From: Xanthobacter agilis
Lineage (GTDB): Bacteria; Pseudomonadota; Alphaproteobacteria; Rhizobiales; Xanthobacteraceae
Direction of reading: 5' to 3'
NCBI RefSeq assembly: GCF_021730435.1
Contig: NZ_JABWGX010000023.1
Location: 1-64,000 of the forward strand
DNA length: 64,000 nucleotides
Shown: positions 18,789 through 28,702 of the stretch, piece after piece
Position numbering within the stretch: the first letter of the stretch is position 1
Layout: every line of letters starts with the position of its first letter
The notes under the pieces: generated by a model
Databases searched by the model: none
Told to the model about the DNA's origin: nothing
Seen by the model: the letters and a program-made list of their open reading frames with translations, nothing else
Made by a program: the position numbers and the translations under genes

Positions 18789-19508
18789 TTAGCCATGTTT
18801 GCGCAGGATCATATCCTTGGCTTGATTGATCCGCGCCGCCAGGTAACTGGAACCACCGGCGTCGGGGTGAAGCTTTTTCATGAGGGCGCGATGGGCCGAG
18901 CGCACCTGCGCGGGGTCAGCTCCCGGTTGAAGCCCAAGGACCTGGTAGGCTTCCTCTTCGGTCATCGCGCCGCCGCCCGCCGCCGCGCCGCCGATGTTCC
19001 CCCGACCCGCATCGCCCTCAGCGTGTTCACGCCAAGCGGGCGCCCGGCGGTCGAGATAAGCTTCGAGTAGGCTCAAGGACTGCGCGTCGCACACGGCGCG
19101 CAGCGACACGAGGGTGGGCACGTCAAGGTCGTCGAGTGCCTTGCCCGCGTGGGCGCCCGCGACCACCCGCCCGGTCAGAATGCCCGTGGCATGGTCAAGC
19201 TCCATCTCGAACAGGGCCGAGCGCACCTGCGAGGCCTGGGGCGCCCGGCGGCTGCGGAACAGGTTGCCGAGAAAGCCGCCCACCCCGCCGGGATCGAGAC
19301 GGCCCAGCAAGGCAAGGCCCACCGCCGCCAGCGGCACCGCCGCCCCGATCCGCCCCAGCAACAGCGCGCCGACCGCGCCCAGCAGCGCCGCATAGGCGAG
19401 GGTGCGCATCAAGATCTCCACCAGCGCCTTCGGATCGGCCTTGGTCCAGACCTTGAGGCCATAGAGGCCGATGGCCAGCAGCAGCGCGCCGGCAATGAGA
19501 CTGATCAC
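18789..19508 (-). CDS. Membrane-anchored DnaJ-domain protein
   Basis: This 239-residue protein has one or two N-terminal membrane segments (from ISLIAGALLLAIGLYG), a middle region, and a C-terminal J domain with the HPD signature (KKLHPDAGG) in the last 60 residues. This resembles DjlA-like or Pam18/TIM14-like proteins that recruit DnaK to a membrane. I chose the GTG at 19508, which has a GAGGAGA site; the longer frame from 19580 adds a non-conserved leader. It lies 210 bases after the VWA-like gene on the same strand, and the two are likely functionally linked. Confidence 0.8.
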   Translation of the reverse strand: MISLIAGALLLAIGLYGLKVWTKADPKALVEILMRTLAYAALLGAVGALLLGRIGAAVPLAAVGLALLGRLDPGGVGGFLGNLFRSRRAPQASQVRSALFEMELDHATGILTGRVVAGAHAGKALDDLDVPTLVSLRAVCDAQSLSLLEAYLDRRAPAWREHAEGDAGRGNIGGAAAGGGAMTEEEAYQVLGLQPGADPAQVRSAHRALMKKLHPDAGGSSYLAARINQAKDMILRKHG

Positions 19509-19718
19509 ACCTGTCTCCTCGTCACCTGTCGGGATCCTGAAACCCCGTTCCGCCGCATCGAAAACGCGGTGCGCCCGCATCCGCCCTCACCGGCGGGGCC
19601 ACGCTCCGCCCCGGCCGCACGATGGATAGCAGGGCCCGGCATCCACCGCGACCGGGCATCCGGCCCGCCGATCGGCCGCGCGCACGGGCCAAGGCGCCCC
19701 GTCGGCTGCTGCTCGTCC

Positions 19719-20486
19719 TCACCGCCCGCCGAGGGCTAGCAGCAGCTGCCGCGCCCCGCTGTCGCGCCGCGCCTCCAGGGCCACGCGGCCGCCCGCCGCA
19801 TAGGCCGCCACCGCCGACAGCAGGGTCCGCAACTGATCGCCCGCCCGGACGTCGAAGCGGCAATAGGCGCCGCCGGTGATCTCCGCCAAGGCTCGGAAGG
19901 TGCGCTCGACCTCGCGGTTCGCGCCCTCCTGGAACATGAACAGACGCACGCCGCGCAAGGCGAGCTGCCCGGCGGCCGCATGAAGGGCATCGGCGTCTTC
20001 CTCCAGGGCATCGCCCACGAACACCGCCGCCTTGAGCCCGCTGCGCTCCGCCTCCCGCACCAGATGGGCGAGCACGCGGTGAATCTGGGTGAGCCCCCCT
20101 TCACAGGCGATCCGGCTCATGAGTCGATGCAGCGTCCGCGCCTCACCCACGAACGGCGAAGCGCGACATTCGCTCATGCCGCGATAATAGACGATCTGCA
20201 TGTCGAGCCCGCCGTGGGCCGCGGCGGCCGCGAACATGTCGGCCTGGAGCTCGCACGCCAGCGACCAGGTCGGCTGGCGGGAGGCGGTGGCGTCCAGGGC
20301 GAAGGCCAGCCGCCCGCGCCCCTCCCCGGCCCGCGCCGGAGCCACGGTGCGCACCGCATCGAGGAAGCGCGCGATGTCGGCATTGCTGGAAGGCGCCGCC
20401 GGAGGCTGCGGGCCGCCTGTGGTCGCCATCTCGCCTGGGTTGGCACCCTTGGTCTTGTCGTCGGCACGTGCCATGGGGCCCTTCAT
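19719..20486 (-). CDS. VWA-like domain protein
   Basis: This 255-residue cytoplasmic protein resembles a von Willebrand factor A domain. The segment LAFALDATASRQPTW carries a MIDAS-like DxTxS metal site; AAVFVGDALEEDAD and VRLFMFQEG form later strands of the Rossmann-like core. The N-terminal 35 residues are low-complexity. Such proteins usually act as metal-dependent protein-binding adaptors; no partner ATPase (MoxR) is adjacent. An alternative start is the ATG at 20474. A DnaJ-domain gene follows on the same strand, a pairing that hints at a chaperone-type assembly role (inference). Confidence 0.75.
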   Translation of the reverse strand: MKGPMARADDKTKGANPGEMATTGGPQPPAAPSSNADIARFLDAVRTVAPARAGEGRGRLAFALDATASRQPTWSLACELQADMFAAAAAHGGLDMQIVYYRGMSECRASPFVGEARTLHRLMSRIACEGGLTQIHRVLAHLVREAERSGLKAAVFVGDALEEDADALHAAAGQLALRGVRLFMFQEGANREVERTFRALAEITGGAYCRFDVRAGDQLRTLLSAVAAYAAGGRVALEARRDSGARQLLLALGGR

Positions 20487-20677
20487 CTCGGGAGCCGGAT
20501 CCGCTCCGATCGCGTGGCGCTCGTTAGGGAACCGATGTCCCCCGCATCACCACACAGAGATAGACCGCGCGCGCGGGGGAACCAAGGCCGCGCCCCGCGC
20601 CTTCAGCACGCCCCTTTTCTCCCGAGCCCGCAAGTTCTAGGGTCCGGCCCGCGCAAAACGCGAGGAGTCGCGGAACG

Positions 20678-21526
20678 ATGACCAGCAAGCCCGTGGTGGT
20701 GGAAACGGTTCGGGAACTGAAGGCGCTCACCAGCGCGTTCCGGTCGGAGAAGGCGCGCATCGCCCTCGTGCCGACCATGGGGGCCCTCCATGCGGGCCAT
20801 ATGGCGCTGGTGCGCCGAGCCCAGGAAGTGGCGGAAAAGGTGGTGGTGTCCATCTTCGTGAACCCCACCCAATTCGGTCCCACCGAGGATTTCTCGCGCT
20901 ATCCGCGCACATTCGACGCCGATTTCGAAAAGCTCTCCGAGCTGGGGGCCGACGCGATCTATGCCCCAGACGCCGCGGAAATGTATCCGCGGGGCTTTTC
21001 CACCCGCATCACCATGTCCGGCCCGGCGGACGGGCTGGAGAGCGATTTCCGCCCGCAATTCTTTGCCGGCGTCGCCACCGTGGTGGGCAAGCTCTTCATC
21101 CGCTGCGCGCCGGATTTCGCCGCCTTCGGCGAGAAGGATTACCAGCAACTCAAGGTGGTGACGCGCCTGTCGAAGGATCTCGACCTCGGGGTCGAGATCG
21201 TGCCGGTGCCCACCACCCGCGAGCCGGACGGCCTCGCGCTCTCGTCGCGCAACGCCTATCTCAGCGCCGAGGAACGGGCGATCGCGCCCGTCATCTACAC
21301 GGCGCTGAAGAGCGCCGCCCTCAACATCCGCGGCGGCGCCACCCCCGTCGACGCGGCGCAGAAGGCCGCCGACACCATCACAGCCAAGGGCCTGAAGGTG
21401 GACTATGTGGCCGCCCGCCACGCCGAAACCCTCGCCCCGCTCTCCGGTGCCGAGGGCGAGCCGATCCGTCTGCTGGCAGCGGCCTGGCTGGGCGGGACGC
21501 GGCTCATCGACAATATCGGAGTGTGA
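20678..21526 (+). CDS. panC: Pantothenate synthetase
   Basis: This 282-residue protein condenses pantoate with beta-alanine using ATP to give pantothenate, the precursor of coenzyme A. The nucleotidyltransferase HxGH motif is in VPTMGALHAGHM, followed by SIFVNPTQFGPTEDFSRYPR, FGEKDYQQL and the LSSRN motif. The length is typical, and the ATG at 20678 follows GAGGAGTCGCGG. panB is not adjacent here. The gene is convergent with aapP; a ten-pair GC stem-loop separates them. Confidence 0.97.
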   Translation: MTSKPVVVETVRELKALTSAFRSEKARIALVPTMGALHAGHMALVRRAQEVAEKVVVSIFVNPTQFGPTEDFSRYPRTFDADFEKLSELGADAIYAPDAAEMYPRGFSTRITMSGPADGLESDFRPQFFAGVATVVGKLFIRCAPDFAAFGEKDYQQLKVVTRLSKDLDLGVEIVPVPTTREPDGLALSSRNAYLSAEERAIAPVIYTALKSAALNIRGGATPVDAAQKAADTITAKGLKVDYVAARHAETLAPLSGAEGEPIRLLAAAWLGGTRLIDNIGV

Positions 21527-21534
21527 GGCAGGGC

Positions 21535-21558
21535 AGCGGCGGGGTCGCGCCCCGCCGC

Positions 21559-21559
<1 letters not shown>
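21535..21559. terminator. Stem-loop between convergent panC and aapP
   Basis: AGCGGCGGGG pairs with CCCCGCCGCT around a five-base loop, starting nine bases after the panC stop and touching the aapP stop. There is no T-tract on either side, so its use as a terminator is uncertain. Confidence 0.45.
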
Positions 21560-22335
<776 letters not shown>

Positions 22336-22349
22336 GACCTTCAACCCTT

Positions 22350-23747
22350 TCAATGGTGGCGCGCGCGGTCGAGGCGCTTTTCAAGCGCCATCGAGTACCG
22401 GGACATGCCAAAGCAGAAGACGAAATAGACGATGCCGGCGAAGCCGAAGCCCGTGAACAGGGTGGTCGGCGTCGCCCAATTGGGATCGGTGAAGGCCGCG
22501 CGCATGGCGCCGAGCAGATCGAAGATGGAGACGATCAGCACCAGCGTCGTGTCCTTGAACAGGCCGATGAAGTTGTTGACAATGCCGGGAATGACCAGCT
22601 TCAACGCCTGCGGCAGCACCACGAGGCGCATCTTGAGGCTGCCCGGCAGGCCGAGCGCCATGGCGCCTTCATATTGCCCCTTCGGGATCGCCTGCAGGCC
22701 GCCGCGCACCACCTCCGCCATGTAGGCCGAGGCGAACAGCGCGACACCCACCACCGCCCGCAGCAACCCGTCGATGGTGAGTTGGCCCGGCAGGAACAAG
22801 GGCAGCATATAGGTGGCGAAGAACAGCACCGTGATGAGCGGCACGCCGCGCCAGAACTCGATGAAGAGAATGGAACAGATCTTCACCAGCGGCAGATGGG
22901 AGCGCCGCCCGAGGGCCAAGAGGATGCCGAACGGCAGCGAGGCGGTGATGCCGGTCACCGCGATCACCAGCGTGACCAGCAGGCCGCCCCACAGGCGCGT
23001 TTCCACCGGCTGGAGGCCCACGTCGATATCCGCCGCCAGCAGCACCGCGCCGAGTATGCCAAGCGCCGACAGGGTATTGCGCGCCGCGCCCAGCCCCGCG
23101 CCGGGACCGGCCACGAACCGCGCCAGCGCCGCCGCGCCGAGCGCCAGCAGCGCGCTCGAGACAACGAAATCGGCCCAGAACGCCACCGAAAGCCCCGCCA
23201 CCGTGGCGCCGATGGGAAACAGGCCATCGAAGCCGAGATAGCCGAGCAGAAACCGCTTCAGGCCGAAATTGCCACCGGTGAGCAGAACGAACGCCACCAC
23301 CGGATAGACACCGAAGAACAAAATGGCGTTGAGGCGCTTGTAGGGCACCTTCTGGATCAGCAGCGGCAGCAGCAGCACCGCGCCCAGGGCATAGACCACA
23401 TTCACCCGCCAGCGCTCGTCCGCCGGGTAGAAACCATAGGTCAGCTGGTTGATCTTGGCCCAGATGAAGGGCCAGCACGCCCCCACGGGATGGCCCACAT
23501 CCGCCGGCAGGCAGGCTTTGCGGTCCGTGCCTTCCCAGACCGCATCAATGAGGAAGAACTGCACCAGCGGTGGGATCACCGCGAACACCAGCCAGATTCC
23601 GAACAGGGTCAGCAGCACCTGCGGCACAGAGCCGAACAGGTGCGCCCGCGCCCAGCGCACCGGCCCTCGATCGGACACCGGCGGCGGCGCCGGCTCCAGC
23701 AATACGGAGGAAACGAAGACATGGGGAGACAAGGTCTGGTCGCTCAT
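22350..23747 (-). CDS. aapM: General L-amino-acid ABC transporter, permease AapM
   Basis: This 465-residue permease carries the HAAT-type inner-membrane domain in its C-terminal half, with the ATPase-docking EAA motif in [25 protein letters not shown]. The long N-terminal half has several extra hydrophobic segments and a periplasmic stretch with two cysteines ([17 protein letters not shown]), as is typical of AapM. It forms the channel with AapQ. Only four bases separate it from aapQ upstream, and aapP follows at once. Confidence 0.95.
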   Translation of the reverse strand: MSDQTLSPHVFVSSVLLEPAPPPVSDRGPVRWARAHLFGSVPQVLLTLFGIWLVFAVIPPLVQFFLIDAVWEGTDRKACLPADVGHPVGACWPFIWAKINQLTYGFYPADERWRVNVVYALGAVLLLPLLIQKVPYKRLNAILFFGVYPVVAFVLLTGGNFGLKRFLLGYLGFDGLFPIGATVAGLSVAFWADFVVSSALLALGAAALARFVAGPGAGLGAARNTLSALGILGAVLLAADIDVGLQPVETRLWGGLLVTLVIAVTGITASLPFGILLALGRRSHLPLVKICSILFIEFWRGVPLITVLFFATYMLPLFLPGQLTIDGLLRAVVGVALFASAYMAEVVRGGLQAIPKGQYEGAMALGLPGSLKMRLVVLPQALKLVIPGIVNNFIGLFKDTTLVLIVSIFDLLGAMRAAFTDPNWATPTTLFTGFGFAGIVYFVFCFGMSRYSMALEKRLDRARHH

Positions 23748-23751
23748 GGCC

Positions 23752-25047
23752 TCACCGCTCCACCAGCGCCACGCGCTTGTTGTACCAGCCCATGATGAGG
23801 GAGGTGACGATCGAGATGACGAGGTAGACCGCCATGGTCATGGCGATGATCTCGATGGCCTGGCCGGTCTGGTTCAGGGTCGTTCCGGCGAATATGGCGA
23901 ACAGGTCCGGATACCCCACGGCAACGCCCAGCGACGAGTTCTTGGTCAGGTTCAGATATTGGCTGGTGAGCGGCGGCACGATCACCCGCATGGCCTGGGG
24001 AATGACCACCAGACGCAGCGTCGGCCCGCCCCGCAGCCCCAGCGAATGGGCGGCCTCGGTCTGCCCCTTGGAGACCGCGAGGATGCCCGAGCGCACGATT
24101 TCCGCGATGAAGCCGGCGGTGTAGGTGGACAAAGCCAGCAGCAGCGCCACGAACTCGGGCATGACGCTCAACCCGCCGACGAAATTGAAGCCGCGCAGCT
24201 CCGGCGTCTCAATGTGGAGCGGGAAACCGGTGGCCGCCGCCGCCAGCAGCGGCAGCACCACGATGAGGGCGAGCCCGCTCCAGAACACCGGGAATGGGCG
24301 CCCGGTGGCCTCGCGCCGTTTCCTGGCCCAGCGGGCGAGCACGAAGCTGGCCACCAGCGCCACCAGGACCGCGATCAGGATCGCGCCCGACCCCTCGCCG
24401 AACACCGGACGCGGCAGGATCAGGCCGCGATTGTTGACATAGACGTCCGGCGCCCCCACGGCCGCCGCGAGCCCGGAGAATGGCGTGGCCAGCACGCCGA
24501 GGCCGATGGCGGAAAGGCCGGAGGCGATGCCGGAGAAAATGGGTTGCAGACCAAGGCCCCAGCTCTGCCGCGGGGAGGGCAGCGTGGCCAGCACCGCCAA
24601 ATACCAGAACAGGATCTGGAACAGGGGCGGCAGATTGCGCGTCACCTCCACATAGGCCGAGGCCAGGGCCTTGATGACCACGTTCCGCGACAGCCGCGCG
24701 ACGCCCATCAGAAAGCCGAGGATGGTGGCGAGAATGACGCCGAGGAAGGCCACCAGCAGCGTATTGAGCAGCCCGACCAGGAACGCCCGGCCGTAGCTCA
24801 TGTTTTCATTATAGGGAATCAGCGACTGGCTGATGGCGAACCCGGCCCGGTCATCCAGGAAGGAGAAGCCGGACGCGATGCCGAGGCGCGACAGGTTCGC
24901 CTCCGCATTGGCGTAGAACGACCAGGCGAGCCAGACGAGAACAAGGCCAAGCGCAATCTGGATCACCGAGCTTCTGAGCTTGGGGTCCGTCCACGACCAG
25001 CGGCGCCCGCGCACGGCACCGCGATCGGAAAGGCGAGCATCCGACAT
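23752..25047 (-). CDS. aapQ: General L-amino-acid ABC transporter, permease AapQ
   Basis: This 431-residue inner-membrane permease has the EAA motif in TEAAHSLGLRGGPTLRLVVIPQAM, the characteristic QYLNLTKNSSLGVAVGYPD segment, and a long insertion between its early and core membrane spans, as in AapQ of rhizobia. It pairs with AapM as a heterodimeric pore for amino acids. It lies between aapJ (122 bases upstream, with a strong hairpin in the gap) and aapM (four bases downstream). Confidence 0.95.
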   Translation of the reverse strand: MSDARLSDRGAVRGRRWSWTDPKLRSSVIQIALGLVLVWLAWSFYANAEANLSRLGIASGFSFLDDRAGFAISQSLIPYNENMSYGRAFLVGLLNTLLVAFLGVILATILGFLMGVARLSRNVVIKALASAYVEVTRNLPPLFQILFWYLAVLATLPSPRQSWGLGLQPIFSGIASGLSAIGLGVLATPFSGLAAAVGAPDVYVNNRGLILPRPVFGEGSGAILIAVLVALVASFVLARWARKRREATGRPFPVFWSGLALIVVLPLLAAAATGFPLHIETPELRGFNFVGGLSVMPEFVALLLALSTYTAGFIAEIVRSGILAVSKGQTEAAHSLGLRGGPTLRLVVIPQAMRVIVPPLTSQYLNLTKNSSLGVAVGYPDLFAIFAGTTLNQTGQAIEIIAMTMAVYLVISIVTSLIMGWYNKRVALVER

Positions 25048-25101
25048 GAAACCCCTCGGAGGTTCGGAAGCCTCGCAGGCCCCCTTATTTTATTTTGGGC
25101 G

Positions 25102-25123
25102 GGAACGGGCCATGGCCCGTTCC
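25102..25123. promoter_or_regulatory. Perfect 10-bp inverted repeat in the aapJ-aapQ gap
   Basis: GGAACGGGCC-AT-GGCCCGTTCC is a perfect palindrome between aapJ and aapQ. In the operon direction it is followed by an A-rich stretch, not U-rich, so it is more likely an RNA stability element or partial terminator that lets the binding protein outnumber the permeases, as is common in ABC operons (inference). Confidence 0.65.
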
Positions 25124-25169
25124 GCTTTTCGTTTTCAGGACACGCGCGCCCGCAACGGCGCGGCCGGCG

Positions 25170-26180
25170 TCAGCGCACCGGCATGCCGTATTGGATGCCG
25201 CCCTTGTTCCACAAGTTGTTAAGCCCGCGCTCAAGGCCGAGCGGGGTCGAGGGACCAAGGTTACGGTCGTAGATCTCGCCGTAATTGCCGGTGGCCTTCA
25301 CGATCCGCACCGCCCAGTCGGCGGTGAGCCCGATGCCTTCGCCATACTTGCCGTCGGTGCCCAGCAGGCGCTTTACTTCCGGATTGGGTGAGGACAGCAT
25401 TTCGTCGACGTTCTTCTGGTTCACCCCCAGTTCTTCAGCGTCGAGCAAAGCGAAATAGGTCCACTTCACGAGGTCGAACCACTGGTCGTCGCCATGGCGC
25501 ACCAGCGGACCCAGGGGCTCCTTGGAAATGGTCTCCGGCAGCACGATATGGTCGGCCGGATTGGTCAGCTTCAGACGCACCGCCGCGAGCTGCGAGCGGT
25601 CCGAGGTGAACACGTCGCAGCGGCCGGACTCATAGGCCTTCACGGTCTCGTCGAGGGTACCGAAGGCGATGACCTCGCGATACTTCATGCCGTTGGCGCG
25701 GAAGTAATCGGACACGTTGAGCTCGTTGGAGGTGCCGGTCTGCACGCAGACCGAGGCGCCATCGAGCTCCTTGGACCCCTTCAGGCCGAGCGACTTGCGC
25801 ACCAGGAAGCCCTGGCCGTCATAATAGGTCACGCCGGCGAAGTTGAAGCCCAGCGTGGTGTCGCGCGACATGGTCCATGTGGTGTTGCGCGAGAGCACGT
25901 CGATGGCGCCCGAGGTCAGAGCCGTGAAACGGTCCTTGGCCGAGAGGGGGGTGAACTTGACCTTGTTGGGGTCATTGAAGATGGCTGCCGCGATGGCGCG
26001 GCAGAAATCCACGTCGAAGCCGCTCCACTCGTTCTTGTCGTTGGGCGTGGAGAAGCCCGGCAAGCCCTGAGACACGCCGCAGTTGAGGGCACCCCTGGTC
26101 TTCACGTCGTCGAGGGTGCCGGCGTGGGCGGCGCCGACCAGGGACAGAAATCCGGCAGCTGCGAGGAGGAAGCGTTTCAC
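25170..26180 (-). CDS. aapJ: General L-amino-acid ABC transporter, periplasmic binding protein AapJ
   Basis: This 336-residue protein has an N-terminal signal peptide (MKRFLLAAAGFLSLVGAAHA) and the SBP_bac_3 fold: GALNCGVSQGLPGFS at the start of the mature protein, GFDVDFCRAIAAA, and FKYREVIAFGTLDE-like hinge sequences. AapJ captures many L-amino acids in the periplasm and hands them to AapQMP. It is the first gene of the operon and is divergent from metC, leaving 149 bases for control of both. No strong promoter stands out. Confidence 0.96.
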   Translation of the reverse strand: MKRFLLAAAGFLSLVGAAHAGTLDDVKTRGALNCGVSQGLPGFSTPNDKNEWSGFDVDFCRAIAAAIFNDPNKVKFTPLSAKDRFTALTSGAIDVLSRNTTWTMSRDTTLGFNFAGVTYYDGQGFLVRKSLGLKGSKELDGASVCVQTGTSNELNVSDYFRANGMKYREVIAFGTLDETVKAYESGRCDVFTSDRSQLAAVRLKLTNPADHIVLPETISKEPLGPLVRHGDDQWFDLVKWTYFALLDAEELGVNQKNVDEMLSSPNPEVKRLLGTDGKYGEGIGLTADWAVRIVKATGNYGEIYDRNLGPSTPLGLERGLNNLWNKGGIQYGMPVR

Positions 26181-26329
26181 GGAAGGTTCCTTCTTTGGGA
26201 TAACGCCCCGCCGGACCCGCGCACGAGGACAAATTCTCGACGCAACGCCCTGGGCCGTCTATCTCGCCCATCTCAGACCGATGTTGCGGTACGGTCAATA
26301 GAGACTCAGAGGTTATGCGGTAGCAGGAA

Positions 26330-27535
26330 ATGGAGGCCGGCATGGCGGGTATGGAAGACGAGAGCAAAAACACAGGGATGGCGCCGGCAACCCAATTGGT
26401 GCATCTCGGTCGGGATCCGAAACGGTTCGACGGCTTCGTCAACACACCGGTGGTACGCGGCTCCACCGTCCTCTCGCCGACCTATGATGACCTCATCCAC
26501 CATCGCGGGCGCTACAGCTACGGCCGGCGCGGCAATCCCACCACCGAAGGGCTGGAGACGGCATTGAAGGCGCTGGAGGGCGGCGACGGCGTGGTGCTGA
26601 CGCCGTCGGGCCTGTCGGCGGTGTCCATTGCCTTATTGTCGGTGCTCGGCACCGGCGACCATCTGCTCATGGTGGACACCGCCTATCGCCCCACCCGCAC
26701 TGTCTGCGACACGGTGCTGAAGCGCCTGGGCGTTGAGACCACTTATTACGATCCGCTCATCGGTGCCGGCATAGAGGGCCTCATCCGCGACAACACCCGC
26801 GCCATCTTCCTCGAAGCCCCCGGCTCCCAGAGCTTCGAGATGCAGGATGTGCCCGCCATCGCGGCGGTGGCGCGGGCGCACGATATCGTCACGCTGATCG
26901 ACAACACCTGGGCCACGCCGCTGTTCTTCAAGCCCCATTCGGCAGGGGTGGATATCTCCATCCAGGCCGGCACCAAATATATCGGCGGCCATGCCGACCT
27001 GAACCTCGGCACCATTTCGGCGATCGGCCCCGCCTGGAAGAAGGTGATCGCCACCCACGGCAACCTCGGCATCACCATCTCGCCCGACGACGCCGCCCTG
27101 GGCGCGCGCGGACTACGCACCCTGGGCGTGCGGCTCGCCCACCACCAGCGCGCCGCGCTGGACATGGCGACATGGCTTCAGCAGCGTCCCGAAGTGTCGC
27201 GGGTGCTGCATCCGGCGCTGCCGTCGGACCCCGGCCACACCATCTGGAAACGCGACTTCCGCGGCGCCTCGGGCCTGTTCAGCATGATCCTGAAACCGGT
27301 GCCCGAGCGAGCGCTTGCGGCCTTTTTCGATACCCTCACCCTGTTTGGCATGGGCTATTCCTGGGGCGGCTACGAAAGCCTCGCCATTCCGTTCGACTGC
27401 CGCGACTATCGCACCGCCACCACCTGGGAGGTGGAAGGGCCGGCGGTGCGCCTCCATATCGGGCTGGACGATGTCGACGACCTGAAGGCCGATCTCTGTC
27501 GTGCCTTCGCGGCGATGGCCGACGCCGCCACCTGA
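26330..27535 (+). CDS. metC: Cystathionine beta-lyase
   Basis: This 401-residue PLP enzyme belongs to the Cys/Met metabolism family. The PLP lysine is in QAGTKYIGGHADLNLG, the aspartate that holds the pyridine nitrogen is in TLIDNTWATPLFFKP, and the YSYGRRGNPTTEGLE motif contacts the cofactor phosphate. The FGMGYSWGGYESL ending is characteristic of MetC rather than MetB or MetZ. It cleaves cystathionine to homocysteine, pyruvate and ammonia. In-frame ATGs at 26342 and 26351 are alternative starts. It is divergent from the aap operon. Confidence 0.92.
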   Translation: MEAGMAGMEDESKNTGMAPATQLVHLGRDPKRFDGFVNTPVVRGSTVLSPTYDDLIHHRGRYSYGRRGNPTTEGLETALKALEGGDGVVLTPSGLSAVSIALLSVLGTGDHLLMVDTAYRPTRTVCDTVLKRLGVETTYYDPLIGAGIEGLIRDNTRAIFLEAPGSQSFEMQDVPAIAAVARAHDIVTLIDNTWATPLFFKPHSAGVDISIQAGTKYIGGHADLNLGTISAIGPAWKKVIATHGNLGITISPDDAALGARGLRTLGVRLAHHQRAALDMATWLQQRPEVSRVLHPALPSDPGHTIWKRDFRGASGLFSMILKPVPERALAAFFDTLTLFGMGYSWGGYESLAIPFDCRDYRTATTWEVEGPAVRLHIGLDDVDDLKADLCRAFAAMADAAT

Positions 27536-27556
27536 GGGCGGACCTGTTGGAAAGGC

Positions 27557-27577
27557 GCCTCGGCTATCGGCCGAGGC
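27557..27577 (+). terminator. Stem-loop after metC
   Basis: GCCTCGG pairs with CCGAGGC across a seven-base loop, 21 bases after the metC stop. There is no T-run, so it may be a weak or Rho-assisted terminator. Confidence 0.4.
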
Positions 27578-27708
27578 ACGTCCGGGCAACCGCCTCCGAC
27601 TTTAGCCGAACCTTCACCAGTGCCCTGGCATGAAGCGACTTCGTTTCCGCAACTCAACCCACGTCCGGCACGCCCCCGTGTCGGACGACGGAACCCCAGA
27701 GCCGTCCC

Positions 27709-28632
27709 ATGATCGTGCGTGAGCGTCCGGGCCTGATCCGCCTGTTCCTGATCCTGAAGGGCTCGGTGCTCCAGCGCATCTTTCCTCAGGTGATGGTGGT
27801 GATGGCGCTGTCGGCCCTGGTGGTGCTGCTCCACGGGCGACAGCCGGGCATCGTCCCCTCCTTCAGCGGCGCGCCGTTCGCCCTGCTGGGCATTGCGCTG
27901 TCGGTGTTTCTCGGCTTCTCCAACAACGCCTGCTACGACCGGTGGTGGGAGGCCCGCAAGGCCTGGGGCGTGCTGATCGCCGCCACCCGCGACCTCGCCC
28001 GCCGGAGCCTCCTACTCGAACGGCGGGGGGAAGAGGCCCGGCAGGCCCGGCGGCGCCTGGTGGCGCTCGCCATCGCCTTCGGCCATGCTCTGGTGGGCCA
28101 CCTGCGGCCCGGTGCCGCCGCCGCGGACTTGGGCCGCACCGTGCCGCCCGATCTGATGGCCGCGGTCGCGGCCAGCCGCAATGCGCCGGATCTGCTGCTG
28201 CGCGCCATGGGGGCGGAGCTGGCCGACCTGCGCGAGACCGACCGCCTGAGCGACATCGAGTTTCGCGCCCTCGACGACACGGTCACATGGATGACCGACA
28301 TGCTCACCACCTGCGAGCGCATCAAGGGTACGCCGGTGCCGTTCGGCTACCTGCTGCTGCTCCACCGCACCGCCTATCTGTTCTGCTTCCTGCTGCCGTT
28401 CGGCTTCGCCGACGTGCTCGGCTGGGCCACCCCGCTCGCCACGGCGCTGGTGGCCTACACCTTCTTCGGCCTCGACGCCCTGGGCAGCGAGCTGGAGGAG
28501 CCCTTCGGCACCTTGTCCAACGACCTGCCCATCGCCGCCCTCGCCACCCAGATCGAGATCGGCCTGCGCGACGCCATGGGCGAAACCGACCTGCCGGCGA
28601 CGCCGCAGCCGGTGGACCATATCCTGCTGTAG
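27709..28632 (+). CDS. Bestrophin family (YneE/UPF0187) membrane channel
   Basis: This 307-residue protein has four hydrophobic segments in the bestrophin arrangement: two near residues 25-75, followed by FSNNACYDRWWEARKAWG, a bestrophin hallmark, then a long helical part, a second pair of spans near 205-245, and the ELEEPFG motif after them. Prokaryotic bestrophins form pentameric ion channels, some cation-selective. The ion conducted here is unknown. The gene is monocistronic; a convergent phosphatase gene follows. Confidence 0.88.
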   Translation: MIVRERPGLIRLFLILKGSVLQRIFPQVMVVMALSALVVLLHGRQPGIVPSFSGAPFALLGIALSVFLGFSNNACYDRWWEARKAWGVLIAATRDLARRSLLLERRGEEARQARRRLVALAIAFGHALVGHLRPGAAAADLGRTVPPDLMAAVAASRNAPDLLLRAMGAELADLRETDRLSDIEFRALDDTVTWMTDMLTTCERIKGTPVPFGYLLLLHRTAYLFCFLLPFGFADVLGWATPLATALVAYTFFGLDALGSELEEPFGTLSNDLPIAALATQIEIGLRDAMGETDLPATPQPVDHILL

Positions 28633-28702
28633 CGCGCCCGCCGCCCGGTTGGGCGTTGACGCGCGTTCCTCACGCGGCAACGCCGCGTCGCCAGCCTATG
28701 GC

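Noticed and set aside
26181-26329. A promoter pair (TTGACC...TGAGAT) for aapJ
   Set aside because: The -10 match is poor and no operator supports it.
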